A stretch of 64,000 bases of DNA. It comes from Micromonospora purpureochromogenes (GTDB lineage: Bacteria; Actinomycetota; Actinomycetes; Mycobacteriales; Micromonosporaceae). Of this stretch, positions 51,831 through 60,744 are shown piece after piece. The notes beneath the pieces are model-generated. The model had not been told where the DNA came from, ran no database searches, and worked only from the letters and a program-made list of their open reading frames with translations. Location: positions 1,922,001 through 1,986,000 of the forward strand of contig NZ_LT607410.1 in the NCBI RefSeq assembly GCF_900091515.1, read 5' to 3'. The position numbers were made by a program, and so were the translations under genes. Each line of letters begins with the position of its first letter. Positions within the stretch are counted from its first letter, which is position 1.

Positions 51831-52351
51831 GTGAGATCGCCGAGCCGTTCAGCTTCCCGGGCTGGATCGCGGAGAATCAGCACCTGCTGAAGCCGCCGGT
51901 GGGCAACAAGGAGATGTTCCCGGGCGGGGACGACTTCATCGTGATGGTGGTGGGCGGGCCCAACCAGCGCACCGACTTCCACGTCGACCCGTACGAGGAG
52001 TTCTTCTACCAGGTCAAGGGCAACATGCACATCAACCTGATGACGCCCGAGGGGCCGCGTACGGTGCACGTGCGCGAGGGTCAGATGTGGATGCTGCCGC
52101 GCAACACCCCGCACTCGCCGCAGCGTCCCGAGGCCGGCTCGATCGGCGTGGTGGTGGAGCGGGTCCGGGAGGAGGGCACGCTGGAGAAGTTCCAGTGGTA
52201 CTGCCCGGAGTGCGGGCACAAGGTGCACGAGGTGGAGTTGCAGGTGCGCGACATCGCCGCCGACCTGCCCCCGGTCTTCCAGGCGTTCTACGCCGACGAG
52301 GCCGCGCGCACCTGCGACAGGTGCGGCATCCTGCACCCGGGCAAGGGCTGA
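51827..52351 (+). CDS. nbaC: 3-hydroxyanthranilate 3,4-dioxygenase
   Basis: Fe(II) cupin dioxygenase opening 3-hydroxyanthranilate to 2-amino-3-carboxymuconate semialdehyde. It is 174 residues, the bacterial length. Iron ligands are H52 and E58 in [16 protein letters not shown] and H96 in [12 protein letters not shown]. The C-terminal rubredoxin-like site is complete: C126 and C129 in [10 protein letters not shown]163 and C166 in TCDRCGILH. The arginines expected for substrate carboxylate binding are present (QRTD and RNTPH). GTG 51827 overlaps the amnD stop. TGATG joins it to the decarboxylase gene. Confidence 0.95.
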   Translation: MSEIAEPFSFPGWIAENQHLLKPPVGNKEMFPGGDDFIVMVVGGPNQRTDFHVDPYEEFFYQVKGNMHINLMTPEGPRTVHVREGQMWMLPRNTPHSPQRPEAGSIGVVVERVREEGTLEKFQWYCPECGHKVHEVELQVRDIAADLPPVFQAFYADEAARTCDRCGILHPGKG

Positions 52352-53352
52352 TGCCTCCACCGGTCGTCGACGTGCACACGCACGTCGTACCCAAAGGGTG
52401 GCCGGACCTCGCCGGGGCGTGCGGCGGGTCCGGCTGGCCCTGGTTGCGGGTGGACTCCGAGCGCGCCGCCATGATCATGGTGGGCGAGACGGAGTTCCGT
52501 CCGGTCGGCGCGGAGTGCTGGGACGCGCCGACCCGGCTGGCCGACATGGCCGCCGACGGCGTCGACGTGCAGGTGGTCTCCCCGACGCCGGTCTTCTTCT
52601 CCTACGACCGCCCCGCCGACCAGGCGGTGAGGGTCGCCCGGATCTTCAACGACCTCACCCTGGAGGTCACCGCCGCCGGTGGGGACCGGCTGGTGCCGTT
52701 CTGCCAGGTGCCGCTGCAGGACCCGGACGCGGCCTGCGCCGAGCTGGACCGCTGCCTGGCGGCCGGGCACGTCGGCGTGGAGATCGGCAACCACGTCGGC
52801 GACCGCGACCTCGACGACGCCGGCATCGTGCAGTTCCTGACCCACTGCGCGGAGGTGGGCGCGCCGGTCTTCGTGCACCCGTGGGACATGCCGGGCGGGC
52901 CCCGGCTGGACCGGTGGATGGCCCGCTGGCTCACCGGCATGCCCGCCGAGACGCACCTGTCGGTGCTGGCGCTCATCCTCGGCGGGGTCTTCGACCGGGT
53001 GCCGGAGACGCTGCGGATCTGCTTCGCGCACGGCGGCGGCAGCTTCCCGTTCTGGCTGGGCCGCGCCGACAACGCCTGGCACCGCCGCGGCGATCTGGTA
53101 CGCGGCGCCTCGACCGCGCCGCCCAGCTCGTACACCGACCGGTTCAGCGTCGACTCGGTGGTCTTCGCCCCGGCCGCGCTGCGGCTGCTGGTGGACACCA
53201 TGGGCGCCGACCGGGTGCTGGTGGGCAGCGACTATCCGTACCCGCTGGGGGAGCGGCCGGTCGGGCGGGTGGTCCACGAGGCGGACTTCCTCACCGGCGA
53301 GCAGCGCGACAAGCTGCTCGGCGGCAACGCGCTGCGCTTCCTGCACGGCTGA
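52351..53352 (+). CDS. nbaD: 2-amino-3-carboxymuconate-6-semialdehyde decarboxylase (ACMSD)
   Basis: A 333-residue amidohydrolase-superfamily zinc decarboxylase. Metal ligands are H9 and H11 in VDVHTHVVPKGW, a His in VFVHPWDMPGGPRLDRW near 172, the His in CFAHGGGSFPF near 222, and the Asp in VLVGSDYPYPLGE near 289. ACMSD diverts the unstable ring-cleavage product from quinolinate/NAD formation to catabolism. It is the last gene of the operon, starting at TGATG after nbaC. No obvious hairpin lies in the 35-bp gap to the convergent ltrA gene. Confidence 0.93.
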   Translation: MPPPVVDVHTHVVPKGWPDLAGACGGSGWPWLRVDSERAAMIMVGETEFRPVGAECWDAPTRLADMAADGVDVQVVSPTPVFFSYDRPADQAVRVARIFNDLTLEVTAAGGDRLVPFCQVPLQDPDAACAELDRCLAAGHVGVEIGNHVGDRDLDDAGIVQFLTHCAEVGAPVFVHPWDMPGGPRLDRWMARWLTGMPAETHLSVLALILGGVFDRVPETLRICFAHGGGSFPFWLGRADNAWHRRGDLVRGASTAPPSSYTDRFSVDSVVFAPAALRLLVDTMGADRVLVGSDYPYPLGERPVGRVVHEADFLTGEQRDKLLGGNALRFLHG

Positions 53353-53387
53353 CCGGAAGTCCGCCGCCGCGCCGCCGGCAGCGCTGC

Positions 53388-54557
53388 TCAGCGTGCCGGC
53401 GACGGCCTTCGCGGGTGTCTCCGCCAGGAGATCGTGTCGGACACCACGACGATGGTCAGGATCACGTTGACGGTCGTGGTGGTGAGCATCGGGGGTAGGA
53501 CGACCGTCGCGGGAGCGGCGGCCAGCAGGAGCAGCAGTCCGATGACCCGGGACCGGGCCACCCGGTTGAACGTCAGCTTGTCGAGCAGCATCCGGCCGAC
53601 GAGGAAGATGCCCGGGCCCCCGGCGATCGCCGCGACCCAGGCGATCCGGTTCGCTCCGGTGGGATGGGAGACGATGACGTCCTCGCTGGCGGCGCTGACC
53701 ACCAGGCCGGCGACGAGGACGACGTGCAGGTACGCCAGGTCCCGGTCGTACCGGCCCCGGTCACGGCTGGCGACGATGCCGGCGGGCAGCAGCAGGCCGG
53801 CCCGGTAGAAGTAGATCCGCCAGAGCAGGACGGTGGTCCAGAACGACACCATCAGCGCGAGGATGCGCTCGAACTCGAAGTCGTACTGGGCCAGCTTCAG
53901 TGCGGGAGCGAGGATCTTGTCGCCGAGGGCGATGATGATGAACTGCTGGAACCGCTCGGCCAGGTGGTCCGCCGAGGACGACAGCCCGGTGCCGCGCAGG
54001 TCGTACTCCGGCAGGCGGAGTTCGGCGGTCGAGTAGTCGATGATCACGGCGGCGGACCAGAGCAGGCCCCGCAGACTCTCGTCGGCCACGCCGCCCGCCA
54101 GCCAGAGCCCCACCGACACCGTCCACCAGGCCACCTTCCTCCCGCCGCCGACCGTGATCCCGTGCTTCCGCAGGGCCCGGAACACGACGACGCTCCGACC
54201 GACCTGACTCACGACGTAGAGCCCGGCGAAGAGCAGCCCCTGGTCCCCGAACGCGCTGGGCACCGCGACGGACATCAGCAGACTGGCCAGCATGACCGCC
54301 ACGATCAGGAACTGGACGCTGGGGCGGTCGGGGTCCAGTCGACCGGACATCCAGGTGGTCAGCACCCACACCCACCAGAACGCGGCCAGCAGCAGCATGG
54401 TGCGCCACAACCCGACCCACGTCAGGTCCTCGAACAGGTTGTTCGACAGCCGGGTGACCGCGAAGACGAAGACCACGTCGAAGAAGAGTTCGACGTACGT
54501 GGAGCGGCGCGGGCGGTCAGGATTGCGCAGGAGCTCCGTCGCGCGGCCGGCGGTCAC
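53388..54557 (-). CDS. Low-temperature-requirement A (LtrA) family membrane protein
   Basis: A 389-residue polytopic membrane protein with about ten hydrophobic segments. The N-terminal signature YVELFFDVVFVFAVTRLSNN lies near residues 21-40. The central SSSADHLAERFQQFIIIALG near 195-215 (LAERFQLFIIIALGE in most relatives) is diagnostic of LtrA. The name comes from Listeria growth at low temperature; the molecular function is unknown. It is a single gene, convergent with the kyn operon and divergent from the amidase. Confidence 0.85.
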   Translation of the reverse strand: MTAGRATELLRNPDRPRRSTYVELFFDVVFVFAVTRLSNNLFEDLTWVGLWRTMLLLAAFWWVWVLTTWMSGRLDPDRPSVQFLIVAVMLASLLMSVAVPSAFGDQGLLFAGLYVVSQVGRSVVVFRALRKHGITVGGGRKVAWWTVSVGLWLAGGVADESLRGLLWSAAVIIDYSTAELRLPEYDLRGTGLSSSADHLAERFQQFIIIALGDKILAPALKLAQYDFEFERILALMVSFWTTVLLWRIYFYRAGLLLPAGIVASRDRGRYDRDLAYLHVVLVAGLVVSAASEDVIVSHPTGANRIAWVAAIAGGPGIFLVGRMLLDKLTFNRVARSRVIGLLLLLAAAPATVVLPPMLTTTTVNVILTIVVVSDTISWRRHPRRPSPAR

Positions 54558-54698
54558 CGGCCCGATACCATTCTTCGCGATACGGACAGCACGGCCATAC
54601 TCTCCCAGCCCGGCCTGCTGCTACCTGCCCAATTCTCCACATCAGGTCGGGGCTCGGTGGGCCGGCGCGTGAGGAGTGCGTCGGGCCGGTTGCCGGGG

Positions 54699-54704
54699 CA
54701 GGAT
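54699..54704 (+). promoter_or_regulatory. Candidate -10 box (CAGGAT), leaderless
   Basis: CAGGAT lies six bases before the amidase ATG 54711. No Shine-Dalgarno is visible. Confidence 0.35.
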
Positions 54705-54710
54705 GGCGGC

Positions 54711-56174
54711 ATGGCCGAGCCGCACGACCTGACCGCGCTGGAGCAGGCCGCCGCCGTCGCCCGCGGCGAGCTCTCCAGCGTCGATCTGGTCGAGCACCAC
54801 CTGCACCGGGTGGACGCGCTCGGCGACACCGTCGGCGCCTTCGTCACCGTCACGCCCGAGCGCGCCCTCGCCGCCGCCCGGGCCGCCGACGCGGTGCCGG
54901 TCGCGGGGCGCGGGCCGCTGCACGGCGTACCGACCGCGATCAAGGACCTGACCCTCACCGCCGGGGTGCGCACCACCTTCGGCTCCGCGGCGTTCGCCGA
55001 CTTCGTCCCGCCGGTCGACGCCGACGTGGTCCGGCTGATGGCCGCCGCCGGGCTGGTCAGCCTCGGCAAGACCACCACCTCCGAGCTGGGCTGCTCGCTC
55101 TACTCCGAGGGGCTCGTCGCGCCGCCGGCCCGCAACCCGTGGGACCTGGCGTACACCGCCGGTGGCTCCAGCGGCGGCGCGGCGGCCGCGGTGGCCACCG
55201 GCCTGGTGCCGGTCGCCCAGGGCTCCGACGGCGGCGGGTCGGTGCGCATCCCGGCCGCCCTCTGCGGCCTGGTCGGCTACAAGCCGAGCCGCGGCCTGGT
55301 CTCCGGCGGCCCGCTCGGCTCCGGCGCGTTCGGCCTGCCCACCAACGGCCCGCTCGGGCGTACGGTCGCCGACGTCGCCGCGCTGCTCGACGCGATGGCG
55401 GTGCCGGTGCCCGGCGAGCCGTACCTGCCGCCGCCGCGACCCGACGGCGGCTACCTCGGCGTCGCCCGCCGGGCCGCACCGGGCCGCCTGCGGATCGGCC
55501 GCTTCGACGCCCCGATGCTCGCCGAAGAGCCGGTCCACCCCGACTGCGTCGCCGCGGTGGACCGGGCCGCCGCGCTGCTCACCGCGGCCGGCCACGAGGT
55601 GGTCGAGGTCGACCGGCCGCTCGGCCCCGCGGTGTGGCCGCTCTTCGAGACCCTCTGGTACGTGCTGGCGCTGGCCCCGGTGCCGGTGGAGCGGGAGTCC
55701 GAACTGCTGCCGCTGACCCGGTTCCTCCGCGCCCGGGGCGCGGCCGTCGGTGCCGGCGCGCTGATGGCCACCCTCGGCGAGATCCAGGCCCAGGTACGCC
55801 TCGGCGCCCGCCGCACCGCCGACTGCGACCTGCTGCTCTGCCCCACCCTGGCCGCACCCCAGGCGCCGGTCGGCTGGTTCACCGCCGACGCCGACCCGGC
55901 CGCCGATTTCGACCGGCAGCGCCGGTTCTCGCCGTACTGCGCGGTGTTCAACGTGACGGGGGATCCGTCCGTCTCGCTACCGCTCGGGCGCACCGCGTCC
56001 GACCTGCCCGTCGGGGTGCTGCTGACCGGTCGCTACGGCGACGACGCCCGACTGATCGCCACCGCAGCGCAACTGGAACACTGCAGTGACGGATGGGATC
56101 GGCACCCCGCAATCTGGCGGGGCGTCGACTCCGCTAACGTGAATGGCAGCGGAGTCGGGCGGTCGGCGCCATGA
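54711..56174 (+). CDS. Amidase (amidase-signature family)
   Basis: A 487-residue amidase-signature hydrolase with the Ser-cisSer-Lys triad. Lys is in [15 protein letters not shown] near residue 80, cis-Ser in [14 protein letters not shown] near 154, and the nucleophile Ser in [20 protein letters not shown] near 178. It acts on an unknown carboxamide. It is not part of a gatCAB operon, and the sequence differs from GatA in its C-terminal half, so a catabolic or detoxifying role is more likely than tRNA amidation. It is followed 55 bp later by small membrane-protein genes. Confidence 0.85.
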   Translation: MAEPHDLTALEQAAAVARGELSSVDLVEHHLHRVDALGDTVGAFVTVTPERALAAARAADAVPVAGRGPLHGVPTAIKDLTLTAGVRTTFGSAAFADFVPPVDADVVRLMAAAGLVSLGKTTTSELGCSLYSEGLVAPPARNPWDLAYTAGGSSGGAAAAVATGLVPVAQGSDGGGSVRIPAALCGLVGYKPSRGLVSGGPLGSGAFGLPTNGPLGRTVADVAALLDAMAVPVPGEPYLPPPRPDGGYLGVARRAAPGRLRIGRFDAPMLAEEPVHPDCVAAVDRAAALLTAAGHEVVEVDRPLGPAVWPLFETLWYVLALAPVPVERESELLPLTRFLRARGAAVGAGALMATLGEIQAQVRLGARRTADCDLLLCPTLAAPQAPVGWFTADADPAADFDRQRRFSPYCAVFNVTGDPSVSLPLGRTASDLPVGVLLTGRYGDDARLIATAAQLEHCSDGWDRHPAIWRGVDSANVNGSGVGRSAP

Positions 56175-56229
56175 TCGTCCACCCGACCCGGATGCTCTGG
56201 TCGCTATCTTCCGCCTGGGGGCGTTGGGA

Positions 56230-56532
56230 TTGTCTGTCACTGAGACGTTGCTGATCTTCGTCGGCATCCCGGCGGCGGTGATGCTGGTGATCGTCGGTCT
56301 GGTGTTCGCCAGCAACCGCCGTGGTGGCGGCGGATCCAAGCGCTACCGGCCGGGCCGCCGCTTCGACTTCACGCCGGTCTGGTTCCTGGGTCGCCCGGAG
56401 CAGTTGGCCGACTCGGCCGGCACCGCCCTGTCCGCGGGCGCGCAGGCGCCGGCGCTGACCAGCCACAAGCTCGAGCAGGCCGGCATCGAGGCGCCGGCCG
56501 GTGGAACCGGAGGCGCAAGTGACCGTTGGTGA
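56230..56532 (+). CDS. Small single-pass membrane protein
   Basis: A 100-residue protein. An N-terminal membrane helix (LLIFVGIPAAVMLVIVGLVF, residues about 8-27) is followed by a Gly/Arg-rich cytoplasmic stretch (SNRRGGGGSKRYRPGRRFDF). A tail with TPVWFLGRPEQLADSAG follows. TTG 56230 gives the short N-terminus expected for this conserved actinomycete type. Function unknown. Its 3' end overlaps the DUF5130 gene by 14 bp, so the two are likely co-translated. A TATCTT hexamer at 56203-56208 could be its -10. Confidence 0.65.
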   Translation: MSVTETLLIFVGIPAAVMLVIVGLVFASNRRGGGGSKRYRPGRRFDFTPVWFLGRPEQLADSAGTALSAGAQAPALTSHKLEQAGIEAPAGGTGGASDRW

Positions 56533-56926
56533 GAAGCAGACCGGGACGGGTAACCCGCCCGACGTGCTGGACGGGCCGTTCTCGACCCGCCAGCTGCTGC
56601 GCATCGACGAGGCGCTCCGCCTGGCCGACCAGGGCACCGGCCTGGTCTTCTCGGTCTACGTGGGTGGCCTCGACGAGCCGGTCCGCGAGCACGCCGAGCG
56701 GCTGCACCGCCAGCTCGCCGAGCCCGACCGGTCCGTCCTGATCGCGGTGTCGCCCAACCAGCGTCAGCTGGAGGTGGTCACCGGCCGGCACGCGCGCAAG
56801 CGCATCCCCGACACGTACGCCCGGCTCGCCGCGCTGTCGATGGTGGCGGCGTTCGGCGGCGGCGACCTGGCCGGTGGCATCATCAACGGCCTCGACCAGC
56901 TCGCCAGCCACGCCGGCAGGGCCTGA
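56519..56926 (+). CDS. DUF5130 (TPM-like) domain protein
   Basis: A 135-residue soluble protein. The domain runs from FSTRQLLRIDEALRLADQGT near 22 through FSVYVGGLDEPVREHAERLH near 44 to VLIAVSPNQRQLEVVTGRHA then RKRIPDTYARLAALSM. This matches the TPM/DUF5130 fold found in actinobacteria. Function is not established. GTG 56519 has GGAGG six bases upstream. It overlaps the preceding membrane-protein gene and is closed by a strong hairpin terminator. Confidence 0.75.
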   Translation: MTVGEKQTGTGNPPDVLDGPFSTRQLLRIDEALRLADQGTGLVFSVYVGGLDEPVREHAERLHRQLAEPDRSVLIAVSPNQRQLEVVTGRHARKRIPDTYARLAALSMVAAFGGGDLAGGIINGLDQLASHAGRA

Positions 56927-56942
56927 GCCCTCCGCACGTACG

Positions 56943-56979
56943 ACGAAGCCCGGCCCGCGTCACGCGGGCCGGGCTTCGT
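56943..56979. terminator. Strong bidirectional hairpin terminator
   Basis: A perfect 17-bp stem (56943-56959 with 56963-56979) with a TCA loop lies between the convergent DUF5130 and pepN genes; GTTTCC follows on the plus strand. Confidence 0.85.
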
Positions 56980-57046
56980 GTTTCCGAGGACGGCGCGGGG
57001 CCGGCACGGGCTCCCGCCCACGCCGGCCCGGGACCGGTACTCCTGG

Positions 57047-59602
57047 TCAGGCGCTCTGGGCGTCCTTGGCGCGGGCCCTCAGCGAGCGGACCACCCCGTC
57101 GCGGCCCTCGGCGACCAGCCGGCGCAGCGGCGCCGGGTGCCCGTCCTGCGCCAGCCACGCGTCGGTGGCCGCCACCGTCTCCTCCTCGACCAGGTACGCC
57201 GGGTAGGCGAGCTGGACGAACTCCTGCGCCGGCTCGCTGTCCCGCTGCGCCCAGACCTGCGCCACGCTGGCGAAGTACTTCTCCCGGTACGGCGCGGTGA
57301 GCTCCACCTGCGCCGGGTGGGTGAAGCCCTGCAGCAGCGCCCGGTTGCGCCAGTTCGGCAGCGACTGCGGGCCGGTCAGCTCCGCCCAGACCGCCGCCTT
57401 GTTCTCGGCGGTCGGCACCAGCGCGTGCGCGTACGCGGCCTCCCGCTCGCCACTGGCCGTCCGGTCGGCGGCCAGCTCGGCCTCGACCTCGGCGGCGCCG
57501 GCCGCCCCGTTGGCCACCAGCGACTGCAGGATCGTCCAGCGCAGCTCGGTGTCGATGGTCAGCCCGGCCGGCACGCCGTTGCCGTCCAGCCAGCCGCGCA
57601 GGGTCGCCAGGTCCTCGGCGGACCGGGCCGCCGAGGCGTACGCGCGGGCCCAGGCGAGCTGGAAGCCGCTGCCCGGCTCGGCGGCGGACAGCGCCGTCTT
57701 CGCGGTACGGGACAGCTCCGCCCAGCCGGTCGGCGCCCAGGCCGGGTCGGCGTAGACGGTGAGCGTGGTGCTCGCCTGCCGCAGTGTCGCGGTGACCAGG
57801 TTGATGTCGGTCTCGGCGGGCAGCCCGGCCAGCGCCAGCGCCACGTAGTCGCGGGCGGCGAGCTCCGCGTCCCGGGTCATGTCCCAGGCGGCCGTCCAGC
57901 ACAGGGCCCGGGCCAGCGAGGACTCCAGTCCGGCGATGTGCTGCACCACGGTGGCCATCGACCGCTCGTCCAGCCGCAGCTTGGTGTACGTCAGGTCGTC
58001 GTCGTTGAGCAGCAGCACGTCGGCGGCCCGCGTGCCGTGCAGCGCGGCCACCTCGGTCTGCTCGCCGGTCACGTCGACCTCGATCCGCTCCCGGCGGACC
58101 AGCCGGCCGTCGGTGCGGTCGTAGAGGCCCACGCCGATCCGGTGGGTACGCAGCGTCGGGTGCCCCGCCGGCGCCTCCTGGCGGACCAGCACCCGCTGGT
58201 ACGTCCCGTCGTCGCCGATGGTCACCTCGGGGCGCAGCGTGTTGACCTGGGCGGTCTCCAGCCACTGCGCGGCGAACTTGCGCAGCTCCCGACCGGAGGC
58301 GGTCTCCAGCTCGGAGAGCAGGTCGTCGAAGGTGGCGTTGCCCCAGGCGTGCTTGCCGAAGTACGCCCGCAGGCCGGCCACGAACGGCTCCTCGCCGACG
58401 TACGCGACGAGCTGCTTGAGCACGCTGGCGCCCTTGGCGTAGGTGATGCCGTCGAAGTTGACCTCGACCGCCTCCAGGTCCGGCATCTCGCAGTACACCG
58501 GGTGGGTGGAGGAGAGCTGGTCCTGCCGGTAGCCCCAGTTCTTCCGGATCGACAGGAAGGTCGTCCAGGCCTCGGAGAACCGGGTGGCGTGGGTGTTGCA
58601 CCAGTGGCTGGCCCACTCGGCGAACGACTCGTTGAGCCACAGGTCGTTCCACCAGCGCATGGTGACCAGGTCACCGAACCACATGTGCGCCAGCTCGTGC
58701 AGGATCGTGTTGGCCCGCTGCTCGTACTCGAAGTCGGTGACCTGGGAGCGGAACAGGTAGTGCGACTCGGCGTGCGTGACGCAGCCGAAGTTCTCCATCG
58801 CGCCGGCGTTGAAGTCCGGCACCCAGAGCTGGTCGTACTTGGGCAGCGGGTAGCGCACCCCGAACTGCTCGTGGAAGAAGTCGAAGCCCTGCTTGGTGAT
58901 CAGGAACAGGTCGTCGGAGTCGAGGTGCGGCGCCATCGAGGCCCGGCAGAAGACCCCCAGGTCGATGCCGTCGTGGCTGTCCCGCACCTCGTGGTACGGC
59001 CCGGCGCAGAGCGCGGTGATGTAGGTGCTCATCCGGGCCGACTCCACGAAGTGGACGGTCTTGAGCGCCTCGCCGGCCGGCTCCTCGCGCTCCACCGGCA
59101 TGTTGGACACCACGCGCCAGTGGTCGGGGACGGTGGCGTGCCAGGTGTAGACGCTCTTCAGGTCGGGCTGGTCGAAGCAGGCGAAGACCCGCTGCGCGTC
59201 GGCCGTCTCGAACTGGCTGTAGAGGTAGGTCTCGCCGTCGACCGGGTCCACCGTGCGGTGCAGGCCCTGCCCACTGTTGGAGTACGCGAAGTCGGCGTCC
59301 ACGACGAGCGTGTTCTCCGCGGCCAGCCCGGACAGCGCCAGGCCCTTCTCGGCCGACCAGCCGGAGAGGTCGACCGGCGCGCCGTTGAGCGTCGCCGACC
59401 GCACCGACTCGGCGGCGGTCTCGATGAAGGTGCCGGCACCCGGCTCGGTGCAGCGGAACCGGACCTCGGTCACCGACCGGAACGTACGGCCCTCGGCCTG
59501 CACGGCGGTCGACAGGTCCAGGCTGATGTCGTACCCGGTCACCTCCAGCAGGCGGGCCCGCTCGGTGGCCTCCACCTGCGTCAGGTTGCGCACTCCCGGC
59601 AC
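57047..59602 (-). CDS. pepN: Aminopeptidase N (M1 family)
   Basis: An 851-residue zinc aminopeptidase. The N-terminal beta domain starts NLTQVEATERARLLEVTGYD. The exopeptidase motif GAMENFG lies near residue 265, zinc ligands are in HELAHMWFGDLVTMRWWNDL near 302-321 with the third ligand Glu in LNESFAEW, and the ERAP1-like C-terminal helical domain runs from about 530. Cytoplasmic peptide turnover is the expected role. GTG 59602 is chosen because GGAGA precedes it and the family begins MPG..NLT. All catalytic residues are present. Confidence 0.95.
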   Translation of the reverse strand: MPGVRNLTQVEATERARLLEVTGYDISLDLSTAVQAEGRTFRSVTEVRFRCTEPGAGTFIETAAESVRSATLNGAPVDLSGWSAEKGLALSGLAAENTLVVDADFAYSNSGQGLHRTVDPVDGETYLYSQFETADAQRVFACFDQPDLKSVYTWHATVPDHWRVVSNMPVEREEPAGEALKTVHFVESARMSTYITALCAGPYHEVRDSHDGIDLGVFCRASMAPHLDSDDLFLITKQGFDFFHEQFGVRYPLPKYDQLWVPDFNAGAMENFGCVTHAESHYLFRSQVTDFEYEQRANTILHELAHMWFGDLVTMRWWNDLWLNESFAEWASHWCNTHATRFSEAWTTFLSIRKNWGYRQDQLSSTHPVYCEMPDLEAVEVNFDGITYAKGASVLKQLVAYVGEEPFVAGLRAYFGKHAWGNATFDDLLSELETASGRELRKFAAQWLETAQVNTLRPEVTIGDDGTYQRVLVRQEAPAGHPTLRTHRIGVGLYDRTDGRLVRRERIEVDVTGEQTEVAALHGTRAADVLLLNDDDLTYTKLRLDERSMATVVQHIAGLESSLARALCWTAAWDMTRDAELAARDYVALALAGLPAETDINLVTATLRQASTTLTVYADPAWAPTGWAELSRTAKTALSAAEPGSGFQLAWARAYASAARSAEDLATLRGWLDGNGVPAGLTIDTELRWTILQSLVANGAAGAAEVEAELAADRTASGEREAAYAHALVPTAENKAAVWAELTGPQSLPNWRNRALLQGFTHPAQVELTAPYREKYFASVAQVWAQRDSEPAQEFVQLAYPAYLVEEETVAATDAWLAQDGHPAPLRRLVAEGRDGVVRSLRARAKDAQSA

Positions 59603-59818
59603 TGTTCGTCTCCATCCCACTCTCGCCGCCTCGCGGCTGCGCCAGCCCAGTCGGCCGCTCGTGACGGCCGGCCCGAGCCGAGTCTTCCATGCACCGACGC
59701 CCCGCGGTGGTCGAGGTCACGCTCTCATTCCGCTACCAGTCGCTGCCCTGCGGGGTGAGGATCGAGGCAGCGGCGCCGGGGCTGCCCGGCGCATCACCCG
59801 TCGCGAAGGGACCTCACT

Positions 59819-60442
59819 GTGACCGATCGTGTCACCGTCGACATGTGGTTCGACCCCCTGTGCCCCTGGGCGTGGATCACCTCCCGCTGGCTGCTGGAGG
59901 TCGAGAAGGTCCGGGACGTGGACATCCGCTTCCACGTGATGAGCCTCTCGGTGCTCAACGAGGGTCGGGACCTGCCCGAGGAGTACCAGGAGCTGATGAG
60001 GAAGGGCTGGGGCCCGGTACGCGTCTGCGTGGCCGTCGAGCAGCAGCACGGACAGGAGGCGGTGGCGAAGCTCTACACCGCCATGGGCACCCGGATCCAC
60101 CTGGGTAAGGAGCAGCTCGGCCCGGAGCTGTTCAAGGCCGCGCTCACCGACGTCGGCCTGGACCCGGCGCTGGCCGGCGTCGCCGGCACCACCGAGTACG
60201 ACGAGGCGCTGCGGGCCAGCCACGAGGCCGGGATGCGCCCCGTCGGCACCGACGTCGGCACCCCGGTCATCCACGCGCCCGGCCCGGACGGCCGCCAGGT
60301 GGCCTTCTTCGGCCCGGTGATCACGCCGGCCCCGAAGGGCGAGGCCGCCGGACGGCTCTGGGACGGCGTCCTGCTGGTCGCCGGCACCCCGGGCTTCTAC
60401 GAGCTCAAGCGCTCCCGCGAGCTGGGCCCGATCTTCGACTGA
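59819..60442 (+). CDS. Mycothiol-dependent nitroreductase-like (DsbA-fold, Rv2466c type)
   Basis: A 207-residue DsbA-superfamily protein closely patterned on Rv2466c. Landmarks are the active-site region WFDPLCPWAWITSRWLLEVE at residues 10-29, FHVMSLSVLNEGRDLP near 38, and WGPVRVCVAVEQQHGQEAV near 63. GTDVGTPVIH lies near 142 and FFGPVITPAPKGEAAGRLW near 160. Rv2466c uses a CPWC motif with mycothiol; here the second Cys is Ala (CPWA), so only C15 remains and a monothiol mechanism is implied. A role in mycothiol-linked redox defence is inferred. Confidence 0.82.
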   Translation: MTDRVTVDMWFDPLCPWAWITSRWLLEVEKVRDVDIRFHVMSLSVLNEGRDLPEEYQELMRKGWGPVRVCVAVEQQHGQEAVAKLYTAMGTRIHLGKEQLGPELFKAALTDVGLDPALAGVAGTTEYDEALRASHEAGMRPVGTDVGTPVIHAPGPDGRQVAFFGPVITPAPKGEAAGRLWDGVLLVAGTPGFYELKRSRELGPIFD

Positions 60443-60744
60443 ACCGCGGCCGTCGCCCCGGAGCCGCTCGTCCGGGCCGGGGCGACCCGGCCGGGGGGCG
60501 AGGACGGTGTGGCGCTCCTGTCGAGCTGATGTCGTGAACGATTCACCGCGTCGCTGGTTGGTGATTCGTTCACGACATCAGCTCCACAGCGTCCGCGCAC
60601 CGGGTCCGCCCCTCGAGCGGACCCGCTGACCGCACCGGGCCGACGCCGACGCCGCGTCACCCTCGCGGGCACGGTGTCGTTTTTCCCGGTGTCCAGCGCA
60701 GCGGCCGGCAGCGGCCGCACCCGGCCGACCCGGAGGCTTTCCCG
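60443..60744. other. Intergenic region with a long inverted repeat
   Basis: The 302 bp carry the 25-bp-arm inverted repeat at 60523-60584 and, at the end, GGAGGC as ribosome binding site for the gene at 60745. No gene is seen in the rest. Confidence 0.5.
60523..60584. repeat. Long inverted repeat, 25-bp arms
   Basis: Arms 60523-60547 and 60560-60584 pair at 24 of 25 positions around a 12-base loop. The arms (GAGCTGATGTCGTGAACG...) have lower GC than their surroundings. It may terminate the nitroreductase transcript or be a dispersed palindromic element; no transposase lies nearby. Confidence 0.75.

Noticed and set aside
54711..56174. GatA subunit of the tRNA amidotransferase
   Set aside because: No gatB/gatC nearby and the C-terminal half is unlike GatA; a general amidase fits better.
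57047..59602. Long plus-strand open frames opposite pepN, PBP, the trehalose genes and ettA
   Set aside because: They are low-complexity Arg/Gly/Ala/Pro-rich antisense translations caused by high third-position GC and show no family motifs.
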